Shown here one piece after another: positions 43,744 through 54,438 of a stretch of 64,000 nt of DNA (positions within the stretch are counted from its first letter, which is position 1; every line of letters begins with the position of its first letter). The position numbers and the translations under genes are program-made. The notes under the pieces were generated by a model. It was not told the origin of the DNA and did no database searches. It worked only from the letters and a program-made list of their open reading frames with translations. This stretch comes from an uncultured Pseudomonadales bacterium (lineage in GTDB: Bacteria; Pseudomonadota; Gammaproteobacteria; Pseudomonadales; Balneatricaceae), in NCBI GenBank assembly GCA_937773555.1, contig CALJVT010000005.1, positions 1-64,000 on the forward strand, given 5' to 3'.

Positions 43744-45126
43744 CTAGGCCGTAATGCGTGTGATTGCTGCATCGATAGCACCTACTATTTCATCTAATTC
43801 AGACTGAGTGGCTATTAGTGCAGGGCTTAAACACAGGGTGTTGTTATGGCTGGTAAAGCTGCGATTAGTACGCCCAATAATGACACCATTTGCCATGCAG
43901 TCACCAGCAACTGCGATCGCTATACTCTCGTGAACAGGTTCACGGGTATCACGGTCTTTGACCAATTCAATACCTTGAAATAAGCCTTTACCACGAACAT
44001 CACCAATCATTGGGTGCTTATCCTTCAGCTCAAGTAAGCGCTTGTTTAAATAATCACCCATAACCACAACATTTTCTAGAAGGTTTTCGTCTTCTATAAT
44101 ACGCATATTTTCTAATGCAGCCGCTGGGCCAGCCGTGCAGCCACCAAAGGTTGAAATATCACGGAAGTAATCCATGGGATCAGAGGAGTCAGTTTTAAAC
44201 GTGTCAAATACCGCTTCAGTTGTTACTGTACAGGAAATTGCTGCATAACCACTGGCTACGCCTTTTGCCATAGTGACAATGTCAGGGAGTACGTTAAAGT
44301 GCTGATAACCAAACCATGTGCCAGTGCGGCCCAAACCACAGACCACTTCATCCATAATTAACAACACATTATGTTTGTCACAGATGCGACGAATTTCTTC
44401 GAAATAACCCTGTGGCGGAACAATGACACCGCCACCAGCGGTAATAGGCTCTAGAATAACGCCACCTACGGTGTCTGGACCCTCCCGCAGAATCACTTCT
44501 TCCATGGCCCGTGCAGCTTGAATACCAAAGTCAGAATCACCCCCATTGTCGGCATGATAAGCAGAACAATGTGGAATCTCCACAAAACCTGGCGTAAAAG
44601 GCCCATATTGGTTTTTACGTTCATGCTGACCCGTGGAACTTAACGCTGTAATGGTAGTGCCATGATAATCACGGTCGCGGTAAAGGATCTTATGCTTTTT
44701 GCCACCATATTTTTTGGCAGAAATTTGGCGCACAATCTTATAGGCTTTTTCGTTTGCTTCAGAACCAGAGTTAGAGTAATAAACCCGGCTCATGCCTGGC
44801 ATCTTGTCAATCAAGTGCTTAGCAAATAAAGCGCCTGGTAAGGTACCTGCGCTGTTAGCGAAATAGTTAAGCTTAACCAATTGGTCGCGTACTGCATTAG
44901 CAATCGATTCACGACCATAGCCTACGTTTACAGTCCACACAGCGCCAGAAACACCATCAAGGTATTCTTTTCCCTTGGCGTCAATTACACGCATTCCCTT
45001 GCCTTCAACAATCATAAACGGATCGTTTTCTTCTAGAGATTTATGCTGTGTAATATGGTGCCATACGTGATTTCGGTCATCTGCTAGGGCATCTTTTGTA
45101 TCGTAGCTATTTACGTCGTATTTCAT
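43744..45126 (-). CDS. tpa: Taurine:pyruvate aminotransferase (class III)
   Basis: PLP-dependent class III aminotransferase of 460 aa. The text is close to characterised Tpa proteins: NVGYGRESIANAV, MSRVYYSNSGSEANEKAYK, ILYRDRDYHGTTITALSS, DEVVCGLGRTGTWFGYQH, and TMAKGVASGYAAISCTVTTE with the PLP lysine. Tpa transfers the amino group of taurine to pyruvate, giving sulfoacetaldehyde and alanine. The gene is divergent from a MocR/TauR regulator, and taurine importer and sulfite oxidation genes are in the same window. xsc is not in view. An aminotransferase for a related amine cannot be excluded. Confidence 0.85.
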   Translation of the reverse strand: MKYDVNSYDTKDALADDRNHVWHHITQHKSLEENDPFMIVEGKGMRVIDAKGKEYLDGVSGAVWTVNVGYGRESIANAVRDQLVKLNYFANSAGTLPGALFAKHLIDKMPGMSRVYYSNSGSEANEKAYKIVRQISAKKYGGKKHKILYRDRDYHGTTITALSSTGQHERKNQYGPFTPGFVEIPHCSAYHADNGGDSDFGIQAARAMEEVILREGPDTVGGVILEPITAGGGVIVPPQGYFEEIRRICDKHNVLLIMDEVVCGLGRTGTWFGYQHFNVLPDIVTMAKGVASGYAAISCTVTTEAVFDTFKTDSSDPMDYFRDISTFGGCTAGPAAALENMRIIEDENLLENVVVMGDYLNKRLLELKDKHPMIGDVRGKGLFQGIELVKDRDTREPVHESIAIAVAGDCMANGVIIGRTNRSFTSHNNTLCLSPALIATQSELDEIVGAIDAAITRITA

Positions 45127-45326
45127 GGTTAAGACTCCAACTATAAAAGGCCCCTTACAAGTTAGGGCTGTGCACTATATTAGGGCATTGGCCCATTTAA
45201 AGCCAAGCTTACTGGTAAAGTTAAGCCACGTCCTAGAACCAGTTAAAAGTAACGGGTGATACCAAACCTTACCTAAATCAGTTTTTAACAAAAATCATTA
45301 GGTTTTTACCTATACACACTTTAGAA

Positions 45327-45345
45327 TTAGACAACTAAAGTCTAA
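45327..45345. promoter_or_regulatory. Inverted repeat in the tpa-tauR spacer
   Basis: TTAGAC at 45327-45332 and GTCTAA at 45340-45345 are reverse complements with a seven-base spacer, 12 bases before the regulator start. It may be part of the operator for the MocR regulator. This is a visual match only. Confidence 0.35.
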
Positions 45346-45356
45346 CGAGCCACCAC

Positions 45357-46844
45357 ATGAGCCACCCCCTGTTCATCTTGGATGCTGGATTAAATGCCAG
45401 CTTACAACAGCAACTGCGTCAGCAGATTGCCAAGGCTATTTTAGATCACCACATTCCCTTAGATTCACCTTTACCGTCTAGCCGAAAATTGGCCAAACAA
45501 CTCAACGTCGCACGCAATACCGTGGTGCTGGCTTATGAACACTTATTAGATGATGGTTACCTTATTGCACGAGAGCGAAGTGGCTATTTTGTTAACCCAG
45601 AGATCTTAAACCATAATGTACAGCTAGAGTCTCTGTCAGAAGAACGTCATACTCTGGGTACTAAGCCAGATTGGCAGGGCCGCTTTAAACTGCATCCAAC
45701 CGAGCAAGATAACATAACTAAACCTGCGGATTGGCAGAACTATCAATACCCATTTATATACGGCCAATTTGATCCAGACCTATTCCCTACCAACCACTGG
45801 CGTGAGTGTTGCCGTGACAATGTCAGTGTCCCTGCTATACGTAGTTGGGCTGCCGACCACTTTGTGGCTGATGACCCTATGCTTATTGAGCAAATTCATA
45901 CGCGCATCCTTCCCCGCCGCGGCGTTTGGGCAGCACCAGAAGAGATATTAATCACCATAGGCTGCCAGCACAGCTTATACATGCTAGCCAAACTGTTGCT
46001 TGATAAAAACACCACCATGGGCTTAGAAGACCCAGGTTATGTGGACATGCGCAACATTGCTAGCCTTAACCCTTCCAAGCTTAAAGCGCTACCTATTGAT
46101 GAGGAGGGTCTTATTGTAGACGAGGGCCTTGCAGAATGTGACTGCGTGTATGTCACACCAAGTCATCAATATCCGACCACAGTCACTATGCCCTTAGACC
46201 GTCGTCGTAAGCTTTTAGAAATGGCTAGCCAGGAAGATTTTCTTATTATTGAAGACGACTATGAATGTGAAGCAAACTTTCATCAAGCGCCCTCACCTGC
46301 TCTAAAAAGCTTAGACAAACACGGACGTGTTATTTACATTGGCAGTTTTTCTAAAACTTTAGCCCCTGGCTTACGGATTGGTTACCTCGTTGCAAGCAAA
46401 GAATTAATTGCCGAAGCACGGTCTTTACGACGCTTAATGATTCGCCACCCGCCCGCTAACAACCAACGAAGTATCGGGTTATTTATTGCCCGAGGTTATT
46501 ACGATTCATTAGCGGCAACTTTGGTAAAAGCCTACCAAGAGCGTCACAAGATTATGGCAGAAGCCCTGCAAAGGCACATGCCTGGCTTAGCCGAACAACC
46601 TACTTTCGGCGGTTCCTGTTACTGGGTTAAAGGCCCAATAAACCTTGATGCGAGGGCGCTAAAGGCACAAGCTGCAGAACACGGAATTTTAATTGAAGCA
46701 GGTGATATTCACTTTTTAGGTGAGACCCCACCATTAAATTACTTCCGCTTGGGTTACTCGTCTATTAACCCTAAACTAATAGAGCCTGGAATTGAAAAGC
46801 TTGCTCAAATTATGCATCAAATGGTGCTTTCTCAGACCAGTTAG
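45357..46844 (+). CDS. tauR: MocR-type regulator (GntR helix-turn-helix plus aminotransferase domain), TauR-like
   Basis: Protein of 495 aa. The first 75 residues are a GntR winged helix-turn-helix (LPSSRKLAKQLNVARNTVVLAYEHLLDDGYL, given here as landmarks PSSRKLAKQL and TVVLAYEHL). The rest is an inactive-type class I aminotransferase domain with a PLP lysine context SFSKTLAPGLRIGY. MocR proteins such as TauR sense amino compounds and activate nearby genes. It is divergent from tpa, with a 230-base shared spacer. The tauR symbol is an inference from context. Confidence 0.85.
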   Translation: MSHPLFILDAGLNASLQQQLRQQIAKAILDHHIPLDSPLPSSRKLAKQLNVARNTVVLAYEHLLDDGYLIARERSGYFVNPEILNHNVQLESLSEERHTLGTKPDWQGRFKLHPTEQDNITKPADWQNYQYPFIYGQFDPDLFPTNHWRECCRDNVSVPAIRSWAADHFVADDPMLIEQIHTRILPRRGVWAAPEEILITIGCQHSLYMLAKLLLDKNTTMGLEDPGYVDMRNIASLNPSKLKALPIDEEGLIVDEGLAECDCVYVTPSHQYPTTVTMPLDRRRKLLEMASQEDFLIIEDDYECEANFHQAPSPALKSLDKHGRVIYIGSFSKTLAPGLRIGYLVASKELIAEARSLRRLMIRHPPANNQRSIGLFIARGYYDSLAATLVKAYQERHKIMAEALQRHMPGLAEQPTFGGSCYWVKGPINLDARALKAQAAEHGILIEAGDIHFLGETPPLNYFRLGYSSINPKLIEPGIEKLAQIMHQMVLSQTS

Positions 46845-46850
46845 GCAACC

Positions 46851-47687
46851 TTAAGCCAGCTTAATAAGCACCAGGCCAGAACAGATAACTGCCGCTGAGA
46901 TCCACCTGCTACGCCCCAGTGTTTCCTTAAACATGTAGGTACTTAATAATGCACCGAATAGTACAGATGTCTCCCTTAAGGCAGCAACAATAGCTACAGG
47001 GGCCTGAGTCATGGCCCACAAACAGATCCAATAAGATGCCATAGACATAGCGCCACCGCCAATGGCAACGAACCAATGCTGAGTTAAGCTCACTACAAAC
47101 ACCTGAGGGTTATAGCGGTAGGCCCAAACAGTAGCGATCATGCCGTCTAAAAAGAACATCCACACCACAAAGCTATTGAGGTGACCTATTTGACTCACTG
47201 TATAGCCGTCTACCATGGTGTAGCCAGCAATCCACAACCCAGTTACGACAGCGTAATAAAAGCCTGCAGTTAATGGTTTTCCTCGCTTAAAGCGAGCCAA
47301 AATGGCTACTCCACTGGTAATTAGTAACACTGCTATAATCTGAATTCGGGTAAATTCTGCGCCAAAAAGCACCAAGCTAGCTAGGAGAACCCATACTGGG
47401 CCGCTACCTCTAGCAATAGGATAAACTTGGCCAAAATCACCTTGGGTGTAGGCTTTCACCAAAAACACCTTATAACCAAAGTGTAGCCCTAAAGTGCCAA
47501 TCAACCAGGGCCACATTTGAGCCGGTGGAAAATCTACAAAGGGTATTAGGATTAAGGCCACAATGCTGATGCACACCATAATTAATCCCATAGCAATAAT
47601 GGGTTCAGCATTTATTTTAACTAAGGCATTCCAGCCAGCATGCAACGCAGCCGCTAGCAACACTGCAAAAAATACTTCTAGGGGCAT
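46851..47687 (-). CDS. EamA/DMT family transporter
   Basis: Membrane protein of 278 aa with ten hydrophobic helices in two EamA repeats. It carries the usual AxHAGWNALVK start and a VAIVAALRETSVLFGALLSTYMFKE motif near the end. DMT carriers export amino acids and other small metabolites. It ends close to the tauR stop (convergent, seven bases). It is the last of a leftward group with a Pta-type gene and a second EamA gene. Substrate unknown. Confidence 0.85.
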   Translation of the reverse strand: MPLEVFFAVLLAAALHAGWNALVKINAEPIIAMGLIMVCISIVALILIPFVDFPPAQMWPWLIGTLGLHFGYKVFLVKAYTQGDFGQVYPIARGSGPVWVLLASLVLFGAEFTRIQIIAVLLITSGVAILARFKRGKPLTAGFYYAVVTGLWIAGYTMVDGYTVSQIGHLNSFVVWMFFLDGMIATVWAYRYNPQVFVVSLTQHWFVAIGGGAMSMASYWICLWAMTQAPVAIVAALRETSVLFGALLSTYMFKETLGRSRWISAAVICSGLVLIKLA

Positions 47688-47700
47688 GCGTTTAAAGCCT

Positions 47701-48633
47701 TTATGATTTTTGACTCAAATAATGGGCATAAATTACCGCAAGAGCCGCAGAGGCAAGCCTAGCTGCCGGGGGGTCTGCACGAGAAGTAAGCATTACAGGC
47801 ACCCTCGCCCCCATCAACACGCCCGCTGCAGTAGCACCATTAAAATACACCATTTGTTTAAAGATAGCGTTGCCTGTTTCGATATTGGGCACTAAAAGCA
47901 CATCTGCATAACCTGCAACAGGGCTGTCTATACCTTTTAATCTAGCGGCTTCTGGCGACACAGCACCATCAAAAGCTAAGGGCCCAAACACTTCAGCAGC
48001 AAGGTGATCTTGATCCAACATAGCCCCTAAGAGTTCTTTAGCATTAGAGCTAGAAGGCATTGCTTGAGTCACCACCTCTGTTGCTGACAGCAAGGCAATT
48101 TTTGGTTTTGTATTGCCTAAAGCGTGCATAACGTCTGTTGCACCGCGCAGAATACTAAGCTGGGTCTTGGTATCAGGCAATACATTAACTACGGCGTCGG
48201 TAATACATAAAACTCGACTATTGCCTGGCACCGACATATGAAATAAGTGGCTTAATCGCTCACCTGTTCTTAGCCCATGCTGTTTATTCAACAGTGCCCG
48301 AATGAGCACGTCTGTATGTACATTACCCTTCATCAATAGCTGCGCAGTACCTTGATGTATGCATTGCACTGCTTTTTCGGCTGCATCGCCTTCGCCATTA
48401 CTGGCGATAAGCTTAAAGCTACTTATAGACCAATCAATAGCCTTTGCTGCAGCATGAATAGCAGTTTCATCACCCACTAATACGGGTACAATAATACCCG
48501 CCTCAAAGGCCAACTTGGCACTTTCTAAGGCCAGTTCAGAACCAGCATTAACGACAGCTGTCGTCATGGCTGGCAATGCTTGGGCTTGTTTAAGCAGTTG
48601 TGGTGGACATACTGGCGTTAGGTGACTAAGCAT
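47701..48633 (-). CDS. Phosphate acetyl/butyryl transferase family protein
   Basis: Soluble protein of 310 aa of the PTA_PTB family. Landmarks are ALESAKLAFEAGIIVPVLVG, the MKGNVHTDVLIRALLN segment and PVAGYADVLLVPNIETGNAIFKQ. It moves an acyl group between coenzyme A and phosphate. In a taurine context it could convert acetyl phosphate made by Xsc into acetyl-CoA, but the family also includes butyryl-specific enzymes. It lies between two EamA transporter genes in the same direction. Confidence 0.82.
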   Translation of the reverse strand: MLSHLTPVCPPQLLKQAQALPAMTTAVVNAGSELALESAKLAFEAGIIVPVLVGDETAIHAAAKAIDWSISSFKLIASNGEGDAAEKAVQCIHQGTAQLLMKGNVHTDVLIRALLNKQHGLRTGERLSHLFHMSVPGNSRVLCITDAVVNVLPDTKTQLSILRGATDVMHALGNTKPKIALLSATEVVTQAMPSSSNAKELLGAMLDQDHLAAEVFGPLAFDGAVSPEAARLKGIDSPVAGYADVLLVPNIETGNAIFKQMVYFNGATAAGVLMGARVPVMLTSRADPPAARLASAALAVIYAHYLSQKS

Positions 48634-48649
48634 AAAAATAGGTTTCCAG

Positions 48650-49570
48650 TTAAACGGGTTTATGTCGCTGCGGCAACCGCAAACGTGGCATTAACTGAGA
48701 CATCAGCATTCCCACCAAGATTAAACCACATCCCAATAAACCTTTGGGTGGCAATACTTCGTTTAGCAGTAAAAAGCCACCTATGACAGCGAAAACGCCT
48801 TCTGAACTCAAAATAATAGCTGCGTGAGATGGGTGGGCATGCTGCTGTGCTATGGTTTGCAGGGTATACGCTATACCCGTAGACATCACGCCAGCAAATA
48901 AAAGTGGTACAGCTGTTGAGGCAATCATTTCCCAAGTAAGCTGTTCACTATACAAAGCCAAGCCCATGGCTAAAACACCTGCGACAAAAAATTGGATTAA
49001 AGACAACTTCACTGTATCCATTTTTGATGCAAGGTAGCCAATCATTAACACATGCCCGGCAAATGCCACTGCACAAATTAGCTGTAAGGTGTCGCCTTTA
49101 CTGAGGGTAAAGTCTTCGTTAATGCTCAAAAGATACAATCCCCATAATGCAACAACAGCACCAACCCATGTACCTAAGCCAGTTTTCATACGGAAGAAAA
49201 GTCCAATCAGAGGCACAAAAAAGATATACATCCCAGTAATAAAGCCAGCCTTACCTGCAGTCGTGTATTGTAATCCCACTTGTTGAAACGTAGCCCCTAC
49301 AAATAAAAGGAAACCAGCCGCCAAACCTCCCAACATTAATGTTTTGTTAGACGATTTAAGCTCATTCTCTTGATCAATAGTTTTAGCCTTATTCCTACCT
49401 ATCCACAGCACCACAGGAACTAAAGCTACTACACCTATAAAAAAACGTAAGCTGTTGAACCAATGTGGCCCCATTGTTTCCATACCTACACGCTGGGCAA
49501 CAAAGGCAAAACCCCATATACCAGCAGCCAGTAGCATTAGTAAATTAGCCTGTATGGCTTTATTGTTCAT
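48650..49570 (-). CDS. EamA/DMT family transporter
   Basis: Membrane protein of 306 aa with ten helices in two EamA repeats (LLMLLAAGIWGFAFVAQRVG and HPSHAAIILSSEGVFAVIGGF). The start at ATG 49570 has AGGA eight bases upstream and lies within the last 11 bases of miaE, so the genes overlap and are coupled. It is related to, but not a copy of, the carrier at 46851-47687. Substrate unknown. Confidence 0.85.
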   Translation of the reverse strand: MNNKAIQANLLMLLAAGIWGFAFVAQRVGMETMGPHWFNSLRFFIGVVALVPVVLWIGRNKAKTIDQENELKSSNKTLMLGGLAAGFLLFVGATFQQVGLQYTTAGKAGFITGMYIFFVPLIGLFFRMKTGLGTWVGAVVALWGLYLLSINEDFTLSKGDTLQLICAVAFAGHVLMIGYLASKMDTVKLSLIQFFVAGVLAMGLALYSEQLTWEMIASTAVPLLFAGVMSTGIAYTLQTIAQQHAHPSHAAIILSSEGVFAVIGGFLLLNEVLPPKGLLGCGLILVGMLMSQLMPRLRLPQRHKPV

Positions 49571-50225
49571 ATTTAACATCCTGGTTAATGTTCACTAAAT
49601 TGGCTTTAGTAGGTATTCCGCTATGAAAGCGGAACATTGAGTCTTCGGCACAAATAAGTTGCACTTCTAGGTCCCGCACCAAAGCAATCCGCTGATGATA
49701 ATCCTGCAATCCTGGGGCGCCAGGCTCCATTGCCACGTCTTTGGCTAAAGACAAGTAATCTTGATAATGCCTCGCTTCAGATTTTAGTAATGAGGAGTAG
49801 AACTTAGCCAAGGATTGGTCCAAGTGAGGTATCAGCGCATCGAACCGCTCACATGACCTAGCTTCAACAAACGCGCCCACTATTAAGGTATCCATTAACT
49901 TAGCTGGCTCATGTGTACGCACTAGGTGCCGCAGCCCACCAACATAGCGACAAGCATCTAGGTGATCATAAACGATGCCACGCTGCCGCATTATTCGGCA
50001 AACTTGTTCAAAGTGGATCAGTTCTTCTTTGGCCAGGCGCGACATTTTAGTCAGCAAATTGGCGCGAGTTGGATGACGAAACATCAACTGCATAGCCGTT
50101 GATGCGGCTTTCTTCTCACAATGAGCGTGGTCGATAAGCAACAAATCTTGTTCTTGTAACGCTTTTTCAACCCAGGCTCTGGGGGTACTACACCCTAAAA
50201 ACTGCTTTAGTTCCGATAGTGGCAC
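49560..50225 (-). CDS. miaE: tRNA-(ms2io6A)-hydroxylase
   Basis: Diiron enzyme of 221 aa that hydroxylates the isopentenyl group of ms2i6A37 in tRNA. The diiron ligand positions sit in helices DHAHCEKKAASTAM, KEELIHFEQVCRIM and ARSCERFDALIP, and KSEARHYQDYL. The match to MiaE is clear across the whole length. It overlaps the start of the EamA gene downstream by 11 bases. Confidence 0.93.
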   Translation of the reverse strand: MPLSELKQFLGCSTPRAWVEKALQEQDLLLIDHAHCEKKAASTAMQLMFRHPTRANLLTKMSRLAKEELIHFEQVCRIMRQRGIVYDHLDACRYVGGLRHLVRTHEPAKLMDTLIVGAFVEARSCERFDALIPHLDQSLAKFYSSLLKSEARHYQDYLSLAKDVAMEPGAPGLQDYHQRIALVRDLEVQLICAEDSMFRFHSGIPTKANLVNINQDVKYEQ

Positions 50226-50526
50226 AAACTTAACCTAAGACTAATTGTATAAACGAGCCGCATTGTACCCACAGAGACTAACAGCGTCTAGGACTACCCA
50301 CCTAGGGATTACCGATGTTAAAAAAATGGCCAATTAATACACTGTATAGATAGAAATTATTAGTAACAATATCAATAAGTTAAACTTATTAACTAAACTA
50401 ATGCACCTGCCCTATAACTAGAGATAAGCAGGCATTTATGATACCATTAGGGGAAATATACCAGTTAAACTGATCATCGCTTTGAACCATCGACATTTAA
50501 GGTTCAAGGCCATTAGAGGCTAGACC

Positions 50527-53127
50527 ATGTTAGAAGCTTACCGTACCCATATTGCCGAGCGAGCCATCCAAGGCATCCCCCCGGAGCCACTTAGTGCAGA
50601 ACAAACAGCCGACCTTGTTGAACTACTAAAAAACCCACCTACCGGTGAAGAATCTACACTAATAGATTTGCTACGCAATCGTGTGCCTGCTGGGGTTGAC
50701 CAGGCCGCCTACGTAAAGGCGAGCTTTTTGTCAGCCATTACCACAGGTGACGTAACGTCTAGCCTAGTGAGCCCGGTTGAGGCAACCGAAATTTTAGGTA
50801 CCATGTTGGGCGGTTACAACATTGAAGCACTGATTGCCTGCTTAGATAATGACGATTTAGCAGCCACTGCAGTTACAGCACTGTCTCATACTTTATTAAT
50901 GTTTGACGCCTTTCATGACGTCGATGAAAAAGCTAAAAATGGCAACGCTTATGCCATGCAAGTGATGCAGTCTTGGGCGGCTGGCGAATGGTTTACTTCC
51001 CGCAAGCAGCTAGAAGACAAGATCACCTTAACCGTATTTAAAGTGACTGGAGAAACTAACACTGATGACCTTTCCCCGGCACCAGATGCCTTTACTCGCC
51101 CAGATATTCCACTGCATGCCAATTCAATGTTCAAAATGGAACGCGATGGAATTAAGCCTGACGATCATGGCACTACTGGGCCTCTAAAACAAATTGAAAC
51201 CATCAAAGCTAAAGGCTTTCCCGTGGTTTATGTAGGTGATGTTGTGGGCACGGGTTCTTCGCGTAAGTCGGCAACCAACTCAGTATTATGGTTCTTCGGT
51301 GACGACATTCCAGCAGTGCCCAATAAAAGAGCTGGTGGCTTTTGCTTTGGGTCCAAAATCGCGCCTATCTTTTTCAACACAATGGAAGATGCGGGTGCCC
51401 TGCCTATAGAAATGGACGTATCTAATATGCACATGGGTGATGTGATTGATATCTACCCATATAAAGGCGTTGTGTCTAACCATGAAACAGGTGAAGAGCT
51501 TAGCCACTTTGAGCTCAAAACTAATATTATTTTAGATGAAGTTAGAGCTGGTGGACGCATTCCACTAATCATTGGCCGTGGACTTACAGACCGAGCCCGC
51601 ACCGCACTGGGAATGGCTGCGACAGATGTTTTCCAGGTGCCTAAACCCCCTGTAGAATCTGGCAAAGGCTACACCTTGGCCCAAAAAATGGTGGGTAAGG
51701 CCTGTGGCACTTTGGGAATTCGCCCAGGCACTTATTGCGAACCAAAAATGACCACCGTAGGCTCCCAAGACACCACCGGGCCGATGACCCGTGATGAATT
51801 GAAAGATCTTGCTTGTCTAGGCTTTTCAGCAGACTTAACTATGCAGTCATTTTGCCATACAGCAGCCTACCCTAAGCCAGTTGATGTAAAAACCCATCAC
51901 ACACTACCTGACTTCATCATGAACCGTGGCGGTGTGTCTTTGCGCCCTGGTGATGGTGTTATCCACTCTTGGCTTAACCGTATGCTGCTGCCAGACACCG
52001 TAGGTACCGGCGGTGACTCGCATACTCGCTTCCCCTTGGGTATTTCTTTCCCTGCTGGCTCCGGCTTAGTTGCCTTTGCCGCTGCCACAGGTGTTATGCC
52101 CTTGGACATGCCTGAATCAATATTAGTGCGCTTTAAAGGTAAACGTAACCCAGGCATTACTCTGCGGGACTTAGTTCATGCCATTCCTTACTTTGCCATT
52201 GAACAAGGCCTACTTACCGTAGAGAAAGCAGGAAAAGTTAACGCCTTCTCTGGCCGGGTTTTAGAAATCGAAGGGTTAGAAGACCTCTCTGTAGAGCAGG
52301 CCTTTGAACTATCTGACGCTTCGGCAGAACGTTCAGCCGCCGGTTGCAGCATCACTTTAAATGAAGCTCCTGTCGCAGAATACTTACGTTCTAATGTAGT
52401 GATGCTTAAGTGGATGATCGCTGAAGGTTATGGTGACAAACGCACTATTGCTCGTCGTATTTTGGCGATGGAAGCATGGTTAGCTGATCCGCAGCTAATG
52501 CGTGCAGATAGTGATGCAGAATATGCTGAAGTGCTTGAAATTGACTTGGCAAAGATTAAAGAACCTATATTATGTGCGCCCAACGATCCAGACGATGCCC
52601 GTTTGTTATCCTCTGTTGCCGGCCAAAAAATTGATGAAGTGTTTATCGGTTCCTGCATGACTAATATTGGCCATTTCCGTGCAGCTGGTAAGTTGCTTGA
52701 AGCTGCTGGTGGAGCCATTCCAACACGTATGTGGATTGCGCCGCCCACTAAAATGGATGCCGCTCAGCTGTCTGAAGAAGGCTATTACAACATATTTGGC
52801 AAGGCTGGTGCGCGAATTGAGATGCCAGGGTGTTCCTTATGTATGGGTAACCAAGCGCGAGTTGCAGACGACTCTACCGTGGTATCTACTTCCACTCGTA
52901 ACTTCCCTAACCGTTTAGGTACTGGCGCAAACGTATTTTTGGCATCAGCAGAACTTGCGGCTGTTGCTGGGGTCAATGGTAAGTTGCCTACTCCTAGCGA
53001 GTACTTTAAGTATGCAAATAAGCTAGACACCATGGCTGATGAAGTCTATCGCTACCTCAACTTTGACCAACTAGCAGATTATACTTCTGCTGCAGACAAA
53101 GTGATTCCAACGATAGAAGTTGCTTAA
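50527..53127 (+). CDS. acnB: Aconitate hydratase B
   Basis: Citric acid cycle enzyme of 866 aa that interconverts citrate and isocitrate through a [4Fe-4S] cluster. The N-terminal HEAT-like domain ([19 protein letters not shown]) marks the AcnB type. Cluster cysteines lie in [12 protein letters not shown] and [23 protein letters not shown] and [13 protein letters not shown] carry substrate-contact residues. GAGG-type ribosome site before ATG 50527. It is monocistronic, with a strong terminator right after it. Confidence 0.98.
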   Translation: MLEAYRTHIAERAIQGIPPEPLSAEQTADLVELLKNPPTGEESTLIDLLRNRVPAGVDQAAYVKASFLSAITTGDVTSSLVSPVEATEILGTMLGGYNIEALIACLDNDDLAATAVTALSHTLLMFDAFHDVDEKAKNGNAYAMQVMQSWAAGEWFTSRKQLEDKITLTVFKVTGETNTDDLSPAPDAFTRPDIPLHANSMFKMERDGIKPDDHGTTGPLKQIETIKAKGFPVVYVGDVVGTGSSRKSATNSVLWFFGDDIPAVPNKRAGGFCFGSKIAPIFFNTMEDAGALPIEMDVSNMHMGDVIDIYPYKGVVSNHETGEELSHFELKTNIILDEVRAGGRIPLIIGRGLTDRARTALGMAATDVFQVPKPPVESGKGYTLAQKMVGKACGTLGIRPGTYCEPKMTTVGSQDTTGPMTRDELKDLACLGFSADLTMQSFCHTAAYPKPVDVKTHHTLPDFIMNRGGVSLRPGDGVIHSWLNRMLLPDTVGTGGDSHTRFPLGISFPAGSGLVAFAAATGVMPLDMPESILVRFKGKRNPGITLRDLVHAIPYFAIEQGLLTVEKAGKVNAFSGRVLEIEGLEDLSVEQAFELSDASAERSAAGCSITLNEAPVAEYLRSNVVMLKWMIAEGYGDKRTIARRILAMEAWLADPQLMRADSDAEYAEVLEIDLAKIKEPILCAPNDPDDARLLSSVAGQKIDEVFIGSCMTNIGHFRAAGKLLEAAGGAIPTRMWIAPPTKMDAAQLSEEGYYNIFGKAGARIEMPGCSLCMGNQARVADDSTVVSTSTRNFPNRLGTGANVFLASAELAAVAGVNGKLPTPSEYFKYANKLDTMADEVYRYLNFDQLADYTSAADKVIPTIEVA

Positions 53128-53147
53128 ACGTTAATTAAGCTGCAGCG

Positions 53148-53186
53148 AAAAAAGCCCTTATTCTATTATAAAATAAGGGCTTTTTT
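53148..53186. terminator. Bidirectional terminator between acnB and metZ
   Basis: AAAAAAGCCCTTATT and AATAAGGGCTTTTTT are exact reverse complements with a nine-base loop. A and T runs on both sides let it act on both strands, ending acnB from the left and metZ from the right. Confidence 0.95.
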
Positions 53187-53216
53187 GTCTCTTCATCACG
53201 TTTTAACAGTAATGCA

Positions 53217-54437
53217 CTAGAGTTTTGCTAGAGCCTGAGCCAAATCCTGTTGAATGTCTTGGTAGTCTTCTAACCCCACTGACACCCTAATTAAGTTATC
53301 TTTTATACCAGCTAATGCACGGGATTCCTCTGTCATCTTGCTATGAGTGGTGCTAGCAGGATGAGTAATAGTGGATTTTGCATCACCAAAATTTCCAGTA
53401 ATTGAAAACAGTTTCGTATCATCTATACAGCGCCATGCAGAAGACCTGTCACCTTTCACTTCAAAAGAAACCACCGCACCAAACAACCGTTGTTGTTGTT
53501 TTGCCAGCTCGTGCTGGGGGTGACTTTCTAAGCCAGGGTAAAATACTCGCTCTACTTGAGGTTGCCCTTCTAGCCAACGTGCTAGCTTTACGGCACTGGA
53601 ACAATGGGCTTGCATGCGCAAAGACAAGGTTTCTAAACCATTAATAAACACCCATGCGTTAAATGGGCTCATAGTAGTGCCCACGGTACGTAAAAAGCCA
53701 AACACAGGCTCCATATGCTCTTCACTGCCTATGGCTACACCGCCAACACAGCGACCTTGGCCATCTATGTATTTAGTTGCTGAGTGCATTACAATATCAG
53801 CACCTAGTGCTAATGGGTTTTGCAATACTGGAGTGCAAAAGCAATTATCAACCACTAGTAGCGCATTGTGACTGTGAGCTAACAAAGCTAAAGCAGCAAT
53901 ATCACCCACTTCTCCAAGAGGGTTAGAAGGCGACTCTAAAAATAACGCTTTAGTATTAGGCTGAATAGCGGCCTGCCAGGCTTGGCTGTCGGCAGGGCTA
54001 ACATAAGTAGTGCTGATTCCTAGCTTAGCAAGAACATTGTCAAATAAACCAACAATAGAGCCAAAAATACTGCATGACGAAACAATATGATCACCTTGCT
54101 TAAGGTGGCCTAAAAAGATACTTGTAAGTGCAGCCATACCTGAACTTGCTGCAACGGCTCTTGCTCCACCTTCCATAGCGGCTATACGCTGTTCAAAAGT
54201 GCGCACTGTTGGATTGGTGAAACGAGAATAGATATTACCCTCAGTTTTACCACTAAAACATTCAGACGCTTCCTCAGCACTGCCGTAGATAAAACTAGAC
54301 GTGACATAAATGGCATCATTATGTTCTTGCTCTAAACCAGACATAGAGCCTGATCTAATGGCTTGAGTGCCTAACGCAGTCTTTTTTAAATGCTCTTTTT
54401 GGCGTTGCTGTCTTTGGTTTAGGCTTGTTTTTTTCAT
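53217..54437 (-). CDS. metZ: O-succinylhomoserine sulfhydrylase
   Basis: PLP enzyme of the Cys/Met metabolism family, 406 aa, making homocysteine from O-succinylhomoserine and sulfide. It has TSSFIYGSAEEA, EGNIYSRFTNPTVRTFEQRIAAMEGG, and the PLP lysine context HSATKYIDGQGRCVGG. The start at ATG 54437 lies just past the purF stop (an in-frame start at 54485 would lie inside purF). It follows purF, as in Pseudomonas and related genera, and is the last gene of the leftward block. Confidence 0.94.
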   Translation of the reverse strand: MKKTSLNQRQQRQKEHLKKTALGTQAIRSGSMSGLEQEHNDAIYVTSSFIYGSAEEASECFSGKTEGNIYSRFTNPTVRTFEQRIAAMEGGARAVAASSGMAALTSIFLGHLKQGDHIVSSCSIFGSIVGLFDNVLAKLGISTTYVSPADSQAWQAAIQPNTKALFLESPSNPLGEVGDIAALALLAHSHNALLVVDNCFCTPVLQNPLALGADIVMHSATKYIDGQGRCVGGVAIGSEEHMEPVFGFLRTVGTTMSPFNAWVFINGLETLSLRMQAHCSSAVKLARWLEGQPQVERVFYPGLESHPQHELAKQQQRLFGAVVSFEVKGDRSSAWRCIDDTKLFSITGNFGDAKSTITHPASTTHSKMTEESRALAGIKDNLIRVSVGLEDYQDIQQDLAQALAKL

Positions 54438-54438
54438 G

